A stretch of DNA of 62,000 nt from Phoronis australis (Eukaryota; Phoronida; Phoronidae). Position numbers and translations under genes: made by a program. The notes below the pieces were generated by a model. It saw only the letters and a program-made list of their open reading frames with translations, ran no database searches and had not been told where the DNA came from. Positions within the stretch are counted from its first letter, which is position 1; the number at the start of each line of letters is the position of its first letter. Positions 22,605-34,360 of the stretch are shown in pieces. The DNA lies in NCBI GenBank assembly GCA_002633005.1, contig NMRA01000134.1, positions 162,204 to 224,203 on the forward strand, in the 5' to 3' direction.

Positions 22605-22870
22605 GTTATGGTTTATACAGACGAGTGTCTAGTTCAAATTGGCACTTGACGACCTGTCCAGATTCGAACTACGAACTCAAGTAAAACTCGAGATTTCGAG
22701 TCGGCTCAAACTTATAGCGCTAATGCTGGTTTCATCAAGTGCAAGCCACGATTAGAAAGCCATTCATGCAAATCATAATGCACTCGTGTATAAATGTAGA
22801 GCGGAAAATATCAAAAATAATTTCGATTTCGAGTACAAAGATTAGACACCAGGCCCAGATGTCCGGCCTG
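22605..22870 (+). repeat. Dispersed repeat, copy 2 (partner at 925-1170)
   Basis: Begins tatggtttatacagacgag and ends aagattagacaccaggccc, matching the partner in order. No coding function visible. Confidence 0.55.
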
Positions 22871-25014
22871 TGATATATCTGAGATGGGCTTCGTTCCGCA
22901 GACCCAAAACAACCAAGAGAAAAGGTAGAATGAGCACGTGCCTCGCTTGTAAATTCATGGCAATATCTCGCGAGATTCTTGTGTCTACGGAACGCAGTCA
23001 AAGGGCCCGTGTGTTGACACTTAAATACATGCAAATAGGATTACCTCCCTTGCTACACCCATAAATGATGACGTTAGCAATGACGAATTAAACGAAACTC
23101 CTCCTGTTACATTTCTTAGATAACATTCACAACTTTGCAACAGCTAGTACATAAACAGTTTCTCACTAACATGTTAACAAAAGTGGGCGTACCAAAATTC
23201 TGAAAAGAATAATAAAAATATCTTGACATCAATACTACAAAAGTTTGTGCAGTGCTCGGAAACTGCGGTTTTTCACAAACTCAGTCTTGTACGCTTTTTT
23301 TCTTGCAGTCTGTTCCCTGGCTAGCCGTGAGAAAATTCATATGTAATAAATATCAAGACTGCAGGTCGCGACCTCTGTTGTGCGATCAAAACTTGCATGG
23401 GTGGGAATGAACAAAGCATGTGTTTCACTAAAAAGTCGTCATTGAACCTTTTTAACTTACGCCGTAACTTAAGATTTAAGTCGGCGTTTCAATTAATAGC
23501 TTAAATGTTGCTGAAGTTATTTCTTCACATAAAACTTGTTTCAAATTTCAGAAGCCACCGTGGAAATCAGTGTTGCGTCCCGTAGACTAGATATAAGAGC
23601 GGGAATAAAACTGTAATGTGACCACGTGCTTTTCATGTTATGCATGACAATACCTCCCAAAGTCTCGCGGTAATACGAGTTTCTTGGGTCTACAGAACGC
23701 AGGCCAAACCTGTATGACCAAAAGAGTTTTTAGGTGCTTTAATTAATGAATCAGACTCCAAGTCCATGAACATAGAGCAAACAACAAAGCTTATATCCAT
23801 ACCTACAAACAAACAAGCACAAAAAGGTTGTGAAGGCAATATTCCCAACGGAAGCAAGGCACTGTCCTATTTACCTGCCGATGAAATTAGCTTGGTCACA
23901 GTCCGAGTTATCTCGTTTGACGTTTCTTCGCAAAAAGAAACCAGTCTTCAAAGAATCATCGCTACAGTTTCCTGAATTGTCAGTAACCCATAAAAAGGGT
24001 TACTGGCTTGAACAATGTTACGTTTTCCAACAATGTTTCCACTTGCTATTGATGCCCATAACTTCGCGAGTGTTGGCTTATGTCGTAAACGATCCCGTGC
24101 ACAGACGTCACGTGACCCTACTGTTCACACGGTGTCCACCACGCAAAATCACACGAGCATGTGTCTAAGCTGAATACGAGGCCGTGAGGACACAAATAAC
24201 GTTGTGTCTTTGTGCGGTGACCTTTGTACAGAACTTTCTCTTTTCTTATGAATTCTCTGCAGTTTGTCCGTGACACTATCGTGTAAATACTACGTGAATT
24301 GTGACAACAAGTACCCTCATCTAAGCACGATTCTGAAAGAAAAATATTGGCCGAATTATTAGGAATGGCAAGGGAATCTTGAATGTCGTAAAAGAGTGGC
24401 GGCTCAACTACAATTTTCGAAGCTATGACGACGGCGATGCTTTTCCTTTATCTTTTTTCTTGTCGTGTCTTATGGCAAGAGTAATGAAAAGCATTTGGCA
24501 ATATGAATATTGAAAATGAGGACTTTGACCCATGTCTTATCCGGATTGACATTGAATCGTTTTAAGAGCAGAAAAAGGCTTATACACTTATTCATGTATA
24601 CTTTTAACATTTGATATTGTGCATGTGTCACAATTATCAAATGACCACTAAAAACAGTTAAAAAATCTTTATTTCTCCACTTCAACAAGTTATCAATTTA
24701 TTGGCCCAACATGACAACACTCACTGTCTCCCCCGGCCTCATGCAACATTAACTTATTGGCCCCACGCAATAGTGACGTTATTATAACTAACTGCCCCCA
24801 GATAACGACTGCACGTTTTTATAACTTATTGGCCACAAACAACAAAATACATCATGACCTATCGGTTGTGTGGTCTATAAACTTGAAGATGCCATGTGCA
24901 CGTTGGATCCGTTTGGTTTTTTTCAAACCGGTTAGGTTAGATTCTTCTACGACTTCTGTTGGAGAACTGTTCCACTTGATTTGACTCGCATATGACTAAC
25001 TGTTAAAAACTTAC
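22871..25014. other. Non-coding sequence, no gene supported
   Basis: Several short open frames occur but none has a recognisable domain or paired splice sites. From about 24700 to 24840 the phrase cttattggcc occurs three times at irregular spacing, a weak local repeat. Further exons of the candidate at 25015-25232 could be here but I could not identify them. Confidence 0.35.
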
Positions 25015-25232
25015 TTTTTCGTCCCATACTCCATCTCTGCCTGTAGTGAGCTGAACTCTCGTTTCCAGTCGGTTTTGTTGCGCACAAACTCAAAATAAAT
25101 AGCATAACAACCATCACCGCGGCGGTGACTTTTAGACAAGTCGACATTGTAATATTTCAAATTCATGTGTTTTGGCCACTTGGGCTTTGCAATTTCCTGA
25201 TCGAACACTTCGTTGACAACCTTTGTGGTATC
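25015..25232 (-). CDS. Candidate internal coding exon of an unrecognised gene
   Basis: On the minus strand this 218-nt block is open and framed by an acceptor (cttatag before 25232) and a strong donor (GTAAGT at 25014-25009). The translation begins DTTKVVNEVFDQE, continues KPKWPKHMNLKYYNVDLSK, and ends EMEYGTK. It has the balanced composition of real protein (YAIYFEFVRN) and no in-frame stop. I do not recognise the family and could not find the neighbouring exons; a weak candidate donor lies about 75 bp upstream near 25305. It could equally be a fragment of a transposon protein. Confidence 0.4.
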
Positions 25233-25433
25233 CTATAAGATCATAAGATTTATTCAAGTCCTGTTCAGCTTGTCCGACGTTCTGCGGTATATGCAGCTGT
25301 TGTTTACCGCGGATGGACTTTTTATAGGACTCCAGCTTTTCGGGTACCGGTAATGTTATACTTAAAGAACACAGTCCCGACGCGTAACCAGAAACCCGTC
25401 GGACACACCCATAATGCAGTACCGTTTGGGACG

Positions 25434-25490
25434 CTCGCCGGTTCCCTACGTGCCGCTAGGTGGTAGCCGGGCACGTAGGGAACCAGCGAG
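25434..25490. mobile_element. 57-bp hairpin element with 9-bp target duplication, copy 1
   Basis: Starts ctcgccggttccctacgtgc and ends gcacgtagggaaccagcgag, about 20 of 22 positions paired, around a loop containing gctaggtggtagcc. It is flanked by tttgggacg on both sides (25425-25433 and 25491-25499), a clean 9-bp direct repeat. A 9-10 bp target duplication is typical of Mutator-like elements; the assignment is inference. Confidence 0.85.
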
Positions 25491-25499
25491 TTTGGGACG

Positions 25500-28189
25500 A
25501 TCATCGTCTGATGTCAAACATCTGTGTCGTTTGGCAGTTGGCCTGAATGGCGGAAAGATATCAAGAAAACTCATCCACGGCTTGAAACTATCCGCAGAGT
25601 TTTGCTTTAGTTTTTCATGCCATTAGACATTTCCTTCTTCGAAATGCAATGAAATATTTTATGAATGTGTAAGACAGATAAGCCTGTCCCCTGCGGTCCC
25701 TATGACTCTGATACGACTGGTACATGTTTTGACGGTTTCAATTCGAAGCAGACCTATCTCTAAATGGTTTTCCTAGACCAACTGAAATTTTTTATTACGT
25801 CATACCATGTTGAGGTCTGCCCCATCACTCTGTTCAAATTACCATCTGGACCAAGTTTATGTCTTCAGTCGTTAATAGTTATTGCCTTTTCCGGGGGCGT
25901 GTACTGTCTGACGAAATCTCGACAAACAAGAGGCTAAAGAATATTTTTAGCATCGCCTTGCTACGTCATACGAAATGTAATATAGGCTTGGTTCATACGG
26001 CATTAAATGACTGTTTCTGTTTTAAAAGTTCGGCGCTAAAGGCTTCTTACCAAAACGACCACACCACTAAGGCTTGTCACAAAAATGAAATGAAAGTGGA
26101 TAACACTGGTCCCATTTTGCTGGTTGTCTTTAGTGGTCAGTGGTTTTTCAAAACTATACGCGTCAAATAGAGGATATAAAAGAAGAGAGCCCCCGGTTTT
26201 TATAGCATTGCCTTGTGTTGACTTCTTCCAGATGCAAGCTGTGGATGGCTGTAAATTAGCCTATTTACAGACACTAAAAGAACGTGCTGCCTAACTGGTG
26301 TTGTGTAACAGTCAGTGTGGTCACAGCCCCTGGTATTGACTTTGAAATTACCATCTGTAAAAGATGGTAAGTCCGACTATAACCGTAGGGCGTATTTAGA
26401 CATTATGTATGACGCCATTCACTACCCGTTAACACGCTTATTTTTGACGGAATTCAAATTTGAACGCTTTTTGCGACAATATCCAAATTTTAATGTGTCT
26501 GACGCAAAGTTGGGAAGTGAAAAAATATTGAAGCACCTTCCGAAACCTTCTAGTACCTGTAACCAGAAACACATCATTTCTTCCCTCTGGCTACGTCCTC
26601 GTACAGATATGGCCAACATGCTTTAAAGCTTCTAACTTTTACTGCTCATAAAAACTAAATATTTGGAAATCATGTATATCTTCCTTTTCTGCTATACTGT
26701 AGCACATTTTCCAGTCTTACTATACAGGAACATTAGGGACTCCCATAACGCATGTTTTGGAACTAAACTGAGACTCCCTGCATTGTGAGCAATAAACAAG
26801 ATAAACTGATGACAATCACAACCTTCGGTGGTATCACTGAAAGTTTTCATAAATGGCTCAAGTTCACAGCTTATCCTCAATTAACTGAGAAAAAAATCTG
26901 TACGCAAATCGTGCTGTCGAGCGATTCTTATAATTAGAAGAACGCACGACATGAAAGTGGTTTTTAAAACTGCCCCAAAAGACATTATGGTGCTAACAGT
27001 AGCAGTTCTGAGCGAAGCAATTCCAAGAACGGATGATGTTGCTACAAAGACAGAAAAACGTTGCGAACTTTCTGTCCTATATTTCACGACCGCACTGCTG
27101 ATAAGACAACAGACTTTCTGAGAACGGAAGTTATTTTGTAATGCAGTGACGTCAAATGACAGACTGCTAATTCAACTACAATATCTTTCAAAAGTGCTCT
27201 ATAAGTGACCATGAGACCTGTCGAATGTACTATGAATTAACCATTCACACATTTCGTATTCTTCACAAAACACGCAGACCCTTGTAGTCTCCGCGGTGAT
27301 CAAGGTTCTTTTCTGGAACAAGGGGTTCCACACAGATTTAATTTATCGCTGCTAATATTTTGTATTTTGGTATTTGCCTACTACAGCCGTTACAGCCGCC
27401 TATAGAAAGTTTGCTCTGACAAAAATGGTTTACTGAAAAGCCACCTCTAATTAAATTAATGATTGAAATCCTTTTCAAAAATGATTAATTTCGTTGTAAT
27501 ATATCAGTTTTATGTTTTTAACGATTTTTTACTCATTTCCTTACGTCGGCGTAAGAAAGCGTTTTATGGATTTGGGGTACCTCAAGTGTTAGAATTTTGG
27601 CTTCTACACAATACGTTTCACCGCCTAGTTTCTCTTTTAAGCTTCATTTTGACGCCCATCGCATATTCTATGAAACGAGAAAAATATGGGGAAGCCGACT
27701 TGCGTTCAAACAGCGTCACAAAAGAATGCACAATTCGACCTTCTCAAGAGCGCGCCAATTTCAAATTCACGATTACCCCGCAGCATTTCACTTGATGGCG
27801 CTTGTGAGATTGTGCTGTGTTTGTGAAATAAGCTCAGTTGTTGGGTAAAATCTGAAACGAGAAGTTTTTATAATAAATTCGAAATTTCTGTTTGTGGAGG
27901 ACGGTATCAGATAGATCTGAAACGCCTTTGTCCTGAAAGTAGGAAAACATATTGTTACACTGGCCACGTTTTAGAAATGTAGAGCTGATTTTAGGAATCA
28001 TATAGGAAAATATCACTTCCACGGATACTTCTCAGGTTTATCCAACACTCTGTTGTCATAAATGCAGCCCACAGCGCAGCAGTAATACTTCGTTGACAAT
28101 GGAAGGTCGAATGCAGTTAATGTAGTAGATAAAAGCTTGAAAAAAGCAAAGCACCTACAAATAACATGAGAAACTGAAATAGCGCGGAA
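25500..28189. other. Non-coding sequence, no gene supported
   Basis: Open frames at 25859-26170, 26315-26626 and 27463-27795 (+) have no recognisable domain and no convincing splice sites, so I leave them uncalled. On the minus strand 28219-28013 ends with a short CCAVGC motif that briefly recalls a THAP start, but the rest of that domain is missing. Confidence 0.35.
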
Positions 28190-28250
28190 ACGATAACTGC
28201 TTGACGGATGTTGCAGCATTGTGGGTAACTAACGCGAGACTGAAGAGTAC
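28190..28250 (+). repeat. Short dispersed repeat, copy 1 (partner 28700-28760)
   Basis: Shares tgacggatgtt, gcattgtgggtaa and gcgaga with 28700-28760 in the same order. The repeat brackets the open frame at 28404-28643. Confidence 0.6.
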
Positions 28251-28403
28251 GGCTCTCAAGTTCACAGTGCTACGAAAGGTAGCACTGTGGAATGTTGTTT
28301 ACCATGGCTTCTCATTGGTTAAAGTAATGAAACCGACGCCAACATTCAGTCACTCCCATTGGTTGAAATCTGGGAAACCCCTTTCAGTTTATTCTTACGT
28401 TTT

Positions 28404-28643
28404 ATGGCGACCACCTTTGACTTGAATCAGTTGCAATTTATTAAAACGGGCAGTGGTGGAAGTAAACAAAATCAAGGAAACCCCGATCCCGTGGCTAAGC
28501 CCAATAAATACAGTGCATTGAAGACGTGTGCAAGTGGTGGCGATGTGATCGATAAACTTCTGAAGAAGCATGCGCATCGATGCCCACACACAGAATTCCG
28601 TGTGTCGTTCATCATTTTTCCACAGCACCACTTTTCAGTATAG
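28404..28643 (+). CDS. Weak candidate: 79-codon open frame, unrecognised
   Basis: From an ATG at 28404 the frame reads MATTFDLNQLQFIKTGSGG, then a Gly/Asn/Gln/Pro-rich stretch, then GDVIDKLLKKHAHRCPHTE before drifting into sequence that looks non-coding. This could be the first exon of a gene whose donor I cannot place, or a pseudogene fragment. There is no recognisable family. The flanking sequence carries a short duplicated segment (28190-28250 and 28700-28760). Confidence 0.25.
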   Translation: MATTFDLNQLQFIKTGSGGSKQNQGNPDPVAKPNKYSALKTCASGGDVIDKLLKKHAHRCPHTEFRVSFIIFPQHHFSV

Positions 28644-28699
28644 ATGTCGCTGTGTCAGAGGGTAGTGAAACTCCAGTAGCACGAAAACGAGGCAGCAAA

Positions 28700-28760
28700 T
28701 GTGCCTGACGGATGTTTACGGCATTGTGGGTAAATACAGCGAGATTCAAGTGCAGCCTCG
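28700..28760 (+). repeat. Short dispersed repeat, copy 2 (partner 28190-28250)
   Basis: Contains tgacggatgtttacggcatt and gtgggtaaatacagcgaga. Confidence 0.6.
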
Positions 28761-29344
28761 TCGGCTTAGTCATTTCATGAAGCTTGGTTATGGGAAATCA
28801 AATGGGTCAGAATTCTGACACATTTTAAGGAAATCGCCGGAATATCACCAGTTATACTAACTTTGAAATTTTCTGCAGTATAATATAAAAGTGAAAACTA
28901 ACTGTATATTGGAGTAATTTAGGTCTAAGCTATTACAAAAATGATGTAATTTGATTCGAAAACAGATTCATTTCTATGATACTATTACCGGTAATAAAAA
29001 ATTGGAAATAAGTACGGGACAGCCTTTGCTTCAAACAATAACCAAAACAATACATTCTGCCTCATGAATGGCAGCAACAACACCTGTGAAACTAATTAAA
29101 ATCTGCCTTTGTTTTAATGACGTCAAAGCAGCGGCCAATCATTGTGCAGAAGCCTCAAATGGTTAAACCGATCAGCGCCATCTTGAGACCTGGGGACGAG
29201 GCTATATTCGAGAGTTGCTGTGTAATCCGGAACGGCCCTATTCTACAAATTTTCGTGGGCAGAAACAAATAAGCACTCCATCTCAACCGACAGCAGTTTT
29301 TAAAGCACCATGACCAGGAAGTGTGCAGTCTATATAAAAGAGTA
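28761..29344. other. Non-coding sequence
   Basis: Nothing recognisable apart from short AT-rich runs. Confidence 0.4.
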
Positions 29345-29520
29345 GAAAAAGAGACAAAAGTCCACTAAAAAGGCAGGAACTACATAACTTCGGCGAATGC
29401 ACAATTCATATCTCTTAACGTACCCCGTTTTTATTTTTATTTTTTGTATTTAGTAAAAGGTCCACATTCTCAAAAATTCGAGCTCCCCCATTTTCTAGTC
29501 TGGGTGCGCGCATGGATGTG
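29345..29520 (+). repeat. Dispersed repeat, copy 1 (partner 34160-34360)
   Basis: Shared order with 34160-34360: gacaaaagtccactaaaaagg/gacaaaagttcactaaaaagg, cgtaccccgtttttt-like, tttagtaa(g)aggtccacat, aattcgagc(t)ccccat, and ctgggtgcgc followed by catgga. The class is unknown. Confidence 0.7.
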
Positions 29521-29810
29521 ACTGTAATCCTACAACTGTGAAACGTGTGTACCCACACGAAATAACGAAGTGTCGTGTTTTGCTTTTGTTCATCGTTTCA
29601 AGTTGAAAACGATACGCGTGGACGGCAGCATTGTAGCACTTGTCGGTGCTCATGGAGAAATAATGTCGACGTCATAACCTTTCTATATCTTGCGGTCTAC
29701 TGGTGCGGTTCGTGAGGGAGGAAGATAAACTGGTCTGATGGAGTGTTGTAATCATAACAACGGGACCAGGAGAAATGGCCCCCTGTCACGGTGTTCAGAC
29801 TGAGAAGCCC

Positions 29811-30094
29811 GTATAAAAACCCTCCGCCAAAACAAAACTGTCAACGATATGTCGTATTTCACATCTGTTTTTGATGTGGAGCTTGGGGAATATTTTTAGA
29901 ACTTCACACGTGACTTCGCCGTTGGCATGCTGAGCGAACTGCCAATCATTTCGTGAGCTCGAAGTTCTCACGAAACATCAACAGACCTTCGCGTTCCGTT
30001 ACTTGAAACAAAAAAGGTATGCGTTCGCTTTTTCTAAAATAACATTAGAATCACAGGATGAATATTTTTCAATTCTGTTTCTCTGTCTTTCGCA
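29811..30094 (+). promoter_or_regulatory. Candidate TATA promoter with a spliced non-coding leader
   Basis: A TATA-like box (gtataaaaac at 29811-29820) is followed about 190 bp later by a donor-like aaaaaaggtatgcg (near 30016) and a good acceptor, tctttcgcag, ending at 30094. This arrangement resembles a TATA promoter plus a short first exon and a 79-bp intron. I found no convincing coding exon downstream, so the call is weak. Confidence 0.25.
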
Positions 30095-31207
30095 GGTGCC
30101 AGAACAAGGGAGGTATTTGTAAAGTCAGTCTTCTCTTTTATAAATTCCCAAACGTACTGACACTCGCATTTATTGAAACAACGAAGATAAAAGTTACTTT
30201 TAACGCTAAAAATTCAGTCGTAAATTGTTCCATCATCAATGGGCGTTTTCTTCAAAATAGCTATCGGACCACACCATCCAAATTTCCCGCTCTTTGACAC
30301 GGCCAAATTCAGATATATTATTCTAATTTCCCACGCGATATTTTCCCGGTCCATTAAAAACAAAAACGGGACGTTTCATGTTTTTTGCGGCACCCACAAT
30401 TTCTCATTCAACTATAAAAAAAAAATCGCGGTTGGGCATTTTTGGGTGTTACATCTCCCGTTCGACAAAAAACGCTGTCGGTACGTCTTTGTGTGTTGTA
30501 GCGAACATTCGCTCGCAGTACGTTTTGGCTGACCCAGAAGTCCCGCTTTTTATCCAGCATTCCTACTTTTCAATCCATTTGTTCCGTTTTTCGTTCTTGA
30601 ATGTTGATCGTGACAACTATACAGCTGGTGTTTAAGAACCATTGTCTCTTTTATGAATATTGCTGTTTTCCAAAGTTCATTTTCTTTTGTAACAATCGTA
30701 AAAACGTGTTCCAACATCCAATGCTGTCTTGTTTATGGTAATGAAAACTACATTTATCAGCATCACCAGCTTTTACGTTCTGAGGAAGAGTTTATTTATA
30801 AACTGCAACCAATGTGAGGAGCTATCCATATTACATTTCAGAGCTACGTGATAGATGCTTGCCCATTTTTATCTATCAGAAAACCTTTATCTGCAAATTT
30901 CGGATAGATACTTGGAGTTGTTTATCGCGTTTTTCGTAAATGTAACTGCATTCTGAATTTTTGATAGATAATGTAAATGGCACCAAAGGTCCACTTAATC
31001 CTAATATATAAAGATGTATAATTTTATCAATGCCTCACTAAATTATCCACATCAAGTGCGAGGGATCCATATTCTTTGTCTTTATAGGGCAGAATGTTTT
31101 GAATCAATCCACAATGACATAACCAGTCATTTATATAACATCTCTGGTCCATTTCCTTTTTATGTTATTATTACACACACTCAGTTATTTTTCCCATTTT
31201 GATGACA
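30095..31207. other. Non-coding sequence
   Basis: Overlapping open frames between 30058 and 30635 have no recognisable domain; I judge them chance frames. Nothing else is seen. Confidence 0.35.
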
Positions 31208-31328
31208 TTCTTGGTTTTTGACATTAAAAATATTGGTAAACCAGTCAAGTATGCGAAATGATAATTACTTGTTTTTAACATTAAAAAATAGTGGTAACCC
31301 AGTCAAGTATGCGAAATGATAATTACTT
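31208..31328. repeat. Direct duplication, about 60-bp unit, two copies
   Basis: Both copies contain acattaaaaa, tggtaa, ccagtcaagtatgcgaaatg and ataattactt. They are almost identical and adjacent. Confidence 0.9.
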
Positions 31329-32043
31329 ACCAATTGAATTATTTATCTTTTGCTTCTGGTCCAATAAGTTAACAAGACTAATCTCATTAGTCGCCGCCAT
31401 TATTACGTCATGGACCGTGGCGACACCTAGCGGCGTATGTGCGCCGACGAGGTACGCGAGGTCGGTCGACTACCATGGCCGATTTTAGTTTGTAAAATTC
31501 AACATTGTGAAAGGCCTTTCTTTAAAATATTGAGAAAAAATATGAGCAGTGTATTGGAAAAATACACATAGGCAAAATATAGGGTAAATCAAGAAACATT
31601 TGGGCAACAAAAGATGATATAAATTACGAGAAATACATATCATAAGCAAGAGGCTGACTCAGTGATCAGAGGTGAGCAGGTGAGAGATGACTGGAGAGTC
31701 GGCAGGTAAAAAACCTGTAGGATTTTGTCCCGGGAGGTCAGGGAAGTAATAAACATAAGATAAAGTTGCTGAAGAAGAGGTAGGAGCAAAAACGGGGGGG
31801 CCCCTCAACCAAAAGGTTGGAGGCAGAGATAGCTTTCTGCCTTCCCAACATTCCATGTGTTAATATCAATTAATTAAGAATTGATAATTAAAACTTTCAA
31901 CACACAAACTTTAAAAATAAAATTGAAAAATTAACAGACTCTCCTCCCGCAGCCAATGTCCAAAAACTGCCCTCTTACGCCATCCAAACACGGGTTCAGA
32001 TCTTTGTTTCGAAAATTCACACCTCACTACATTCTACATTCAA
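31329..32043. other. Non-coding sequence
   Basis: No gene seen. At 31424-31434 the sequence cacctagcggc is the exact complement of the centre of the 57-bp hairpin element, but without its arms. Confidence 0.4.
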
Positions 32044-32535
32044 GCACGCTGTTACATGAATCAGTCCCAAATAGCGACTCAAGAAGGGCGGGTCCAGGAT
32101 TTTTTGAAAAGAAGGGGGGATCGGATTAAAGATTTTTCAAAAAGGGTGGTCCAAGTAAACAATTTGAAATTTCTAGATTTAATATCACTAAAATAAAAGG
32201 AAAATAGGGAATCCGGACCCCTTTGACTCCACATGAATCCGCCTGTGATCAACTGAGTTGCCTAAATCTTTTGCAAATTTGTTTCTTTCTTTACTCACAG
32301 TTGATACAGTTTTCTATCATTTTATCTTTACTACGAGCTCCTCTTTGGACTTATGACTTCTTCTAATAATACAACTAAAACAGCGACCTTGATTCAGTCA
32401 AATATTTAGGGAATTAATCCTTCAATTAGGGGCGTTACATGAAAAGTTCCCTGCTTGTTTTCAACAATATAGAAAACTCACAACTACGCGGTAGATTTAG
32501 GAAACATGGCACAGTCGCTATTTGGGACTGTCTAC
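32044..32535. mobile_element. Non-autonomous inverted-repeat element, GCATGAAACAGTC family, copy 2 (interrupted)
   Basis: Left end ttacatgaatcagtcccaa and right end ctatttgggactgtc correspond to the ends of 21797-22223, and the interior aligns with it (tactcaca/gactcacag, tttctatcatttta, gagctcc, ttctaataata, ggcgttacatgaaaag). It is interrupted at 32085-32247 by a second short element. Confidence 0.75.
32085..32247. mobile_element. Short non-autonomous element, CAGGGGC family, copy 2, nested
   Basis: Aligns with 5236-5363 (gggtccaggattttt, gtccaagtaaacaatttgaa, ttctagattt, tgaatccgcctgtg). It sits inside the copy at 32044-32535, so it inserted later. Confidence 0.7.
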
Positions 32536-32643
32536 GTTTCACTCTCGACACGTGGTGAGACCTCGTCCACTCCACGAGTCTTTTCACATAGAAGCAAGCC
32601 CATTCTGTACAATTCATCATTTTCCGTGCGATGTTATAATGCA

Positions 32644-33303
32644 CATTTATCCCATACTCGTTGAATCAGTCTAGTGCAATACGGCCATGTAATAATGTTT
32701 TCCGTATTCACCTCCCGCACTACTTCAACAGTGACCTCTGACATGAAAAGAAAAAGATATGCCAATGTCGCCTCGACGTCGTTAGCCGGTTCGATCATCA
32801 AACTTTCCGAAAATAGTATAAAGTAATACAATTGCAGCAGGGTAAATAGCACTCAACATGCAATCAAGTCCCAATCGTAACATCTGGGACAGGACTGTTA
32901 ATTATATGACAATTCTGTCTCAGTTTTCAATATTATATCGTCTGCAACTCAGGCGCCGGATTCCAAGGTAACTATAATATCAAATATTGTTGTTATTAAC
33001 TATTTTCGGGAGATGTTACACGTTCAATCCACAATTACCATTGTTTTCATCTTTGTTATCTCTCTTCAAGTGATAAATCGTTACATTTAAAACCCTTTCT
33101 TTTGCAAGAGAAAACTTGCAACCTAACGCGCACGTACATACACATAGGATGTGATCCGCCATGTGAACAGACTGTTCACGTGGCGGATCATATCCTATAT
33201 GTGTGTACTTGCGTGTTAGGTTGCAAGTTTTCTCTAGTAAAAGAAAGGGTTTTAAATGTAACGATTTATTACTTGAAAAGAGATAAAAAAGATGAAAGCA
33301 ACG
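32644..33303. mobile_element. Repeat element ending in a large hairpin (copy 1)
   Basis: The left part, 32644-33039, aligns with 38603-38810 plus 40471-40640 (tttatcccatac, cgttgaatcagtc, atacggccatgtaataatgt, cgtctgcaactcaggcgcc). The right part is a palindrome: arms 33040-33170 and 33172-33303, centred on gtgaacag-a-ctgttcac, about 130 bp each and nearly perfect. Copy 2 has only one arm. No coding capacity. Confidence 0.8.
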
Positions 33304-34159
33304 GTCGCTGTACCTAATATCGAGTATGTGTTTTTACTGACAGTTGTTTGCTCACAGCCTTCCCTCGACACTCCCTCACTGAGCGTAAAATCTGCTTTTC
33401 GCGATAGTCCGTACCTCAAATTCCGCGAATCAACGGTTGTGTGGTCAATACGGGGGAAATATTTGTATTACTGTTTCCGTTCCAGAAGCTAAGAAACGAA
33501 AATATACCTAGAAAACGAAGATGAAATGACACACTGCTGCACAACTGTTCAGCTAATATTAAACTTTTATATTACCGAACTTTTATTATTATTAAATGGT
33601 TCACTGTTTTAACTTGTAATATGTTTCACAAACTAAAATTCTTATGAATCTATTATGAAATGAAACTTTACAAGTTATTCACACACACGCACGCACGTAC
33701 ACGCACACGCACACCCACACACATACATATAATATCATTTACCAAGCCAAAGAGCATGGCAACAAGACATCGCTGCGATGCAAATAAGTACATTTACATG
33801 GGATAAACAGTTGTTCTACATAAATATGAATACTATACTGAGTCAACGTATCTGGAATATATTTCATCTGGTAGTAGTCGATACGATGTGGCAGTAGCAT
33901 TCCTATGTAACCTATTTGTACATATGTGTGTGTGCCTGTGCGTGTGTGTAGTAGTGTACACGATAAGGACGAACTTCGTATCGAACGAGCATGCACAGAA
34001 AACAACGCGGAAATCGACATTTAGTGAGTCCGCTCAAAAATTTCAACAAAGGGAGAACTTACGAAAATGAGAGGCAGAAAAAGTTATCAAAAGCAGAAAA
34101 CATGTGCGCCTCCGGGGGGTGTGGGCTCGAACGAGCCCCCATTTGGCGATGAGGCCAAA
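33304..34159. other. Non-coding sequence with AC-rich microsatellite
   Basis: No gene seen. An imperfect (AC)n run interrupted by G and T lies at 33678-33728. Confidence 0.45.
33678..33728. repeat. Imperfect (AC)n microsatellite
   Basis: Run of acacac with interspersed acgc and acgt units. Confidence 0.9.
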
Positions 34160-34360
34160 AAGGTCCACCTCAGGGAAACAAAAAGTCCGAGAAAACTAGA
34201 CAAAAGTTCACTAAAAAGGCGCAGACGTACAGTAAAGATGGTACCCCGTTTTTTAGTCCTCCCGCTTTTTTGCTTTTGTTTTAGTAAGAGGTCCACATCG
34301 CCACATCGTCAGGAATTCGAGCCCCCATATTAAAGGCTGGGTGCGCTCATGGAAATGTGG
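34160..34360 (+). repeat. Dispersed repeat, copy 2 (partner 29345-29520)
   Basis: See the partner entry for shared landmarks. It lies within an open frame on each strand that I consider chance. Confidence 0.7.

Noticed and set aside
28013-28219. Minus-strand CCAVGC motif suggesting a THAP domain start
   Set aside because: The downstream residues expected of a THAP domain are absent in every frame.
30058-30635. Three overlapping plus-strand open frames
   Set aside because: All frames overlap each other, none has a domain, and base composition matches the non-coding surroundings.
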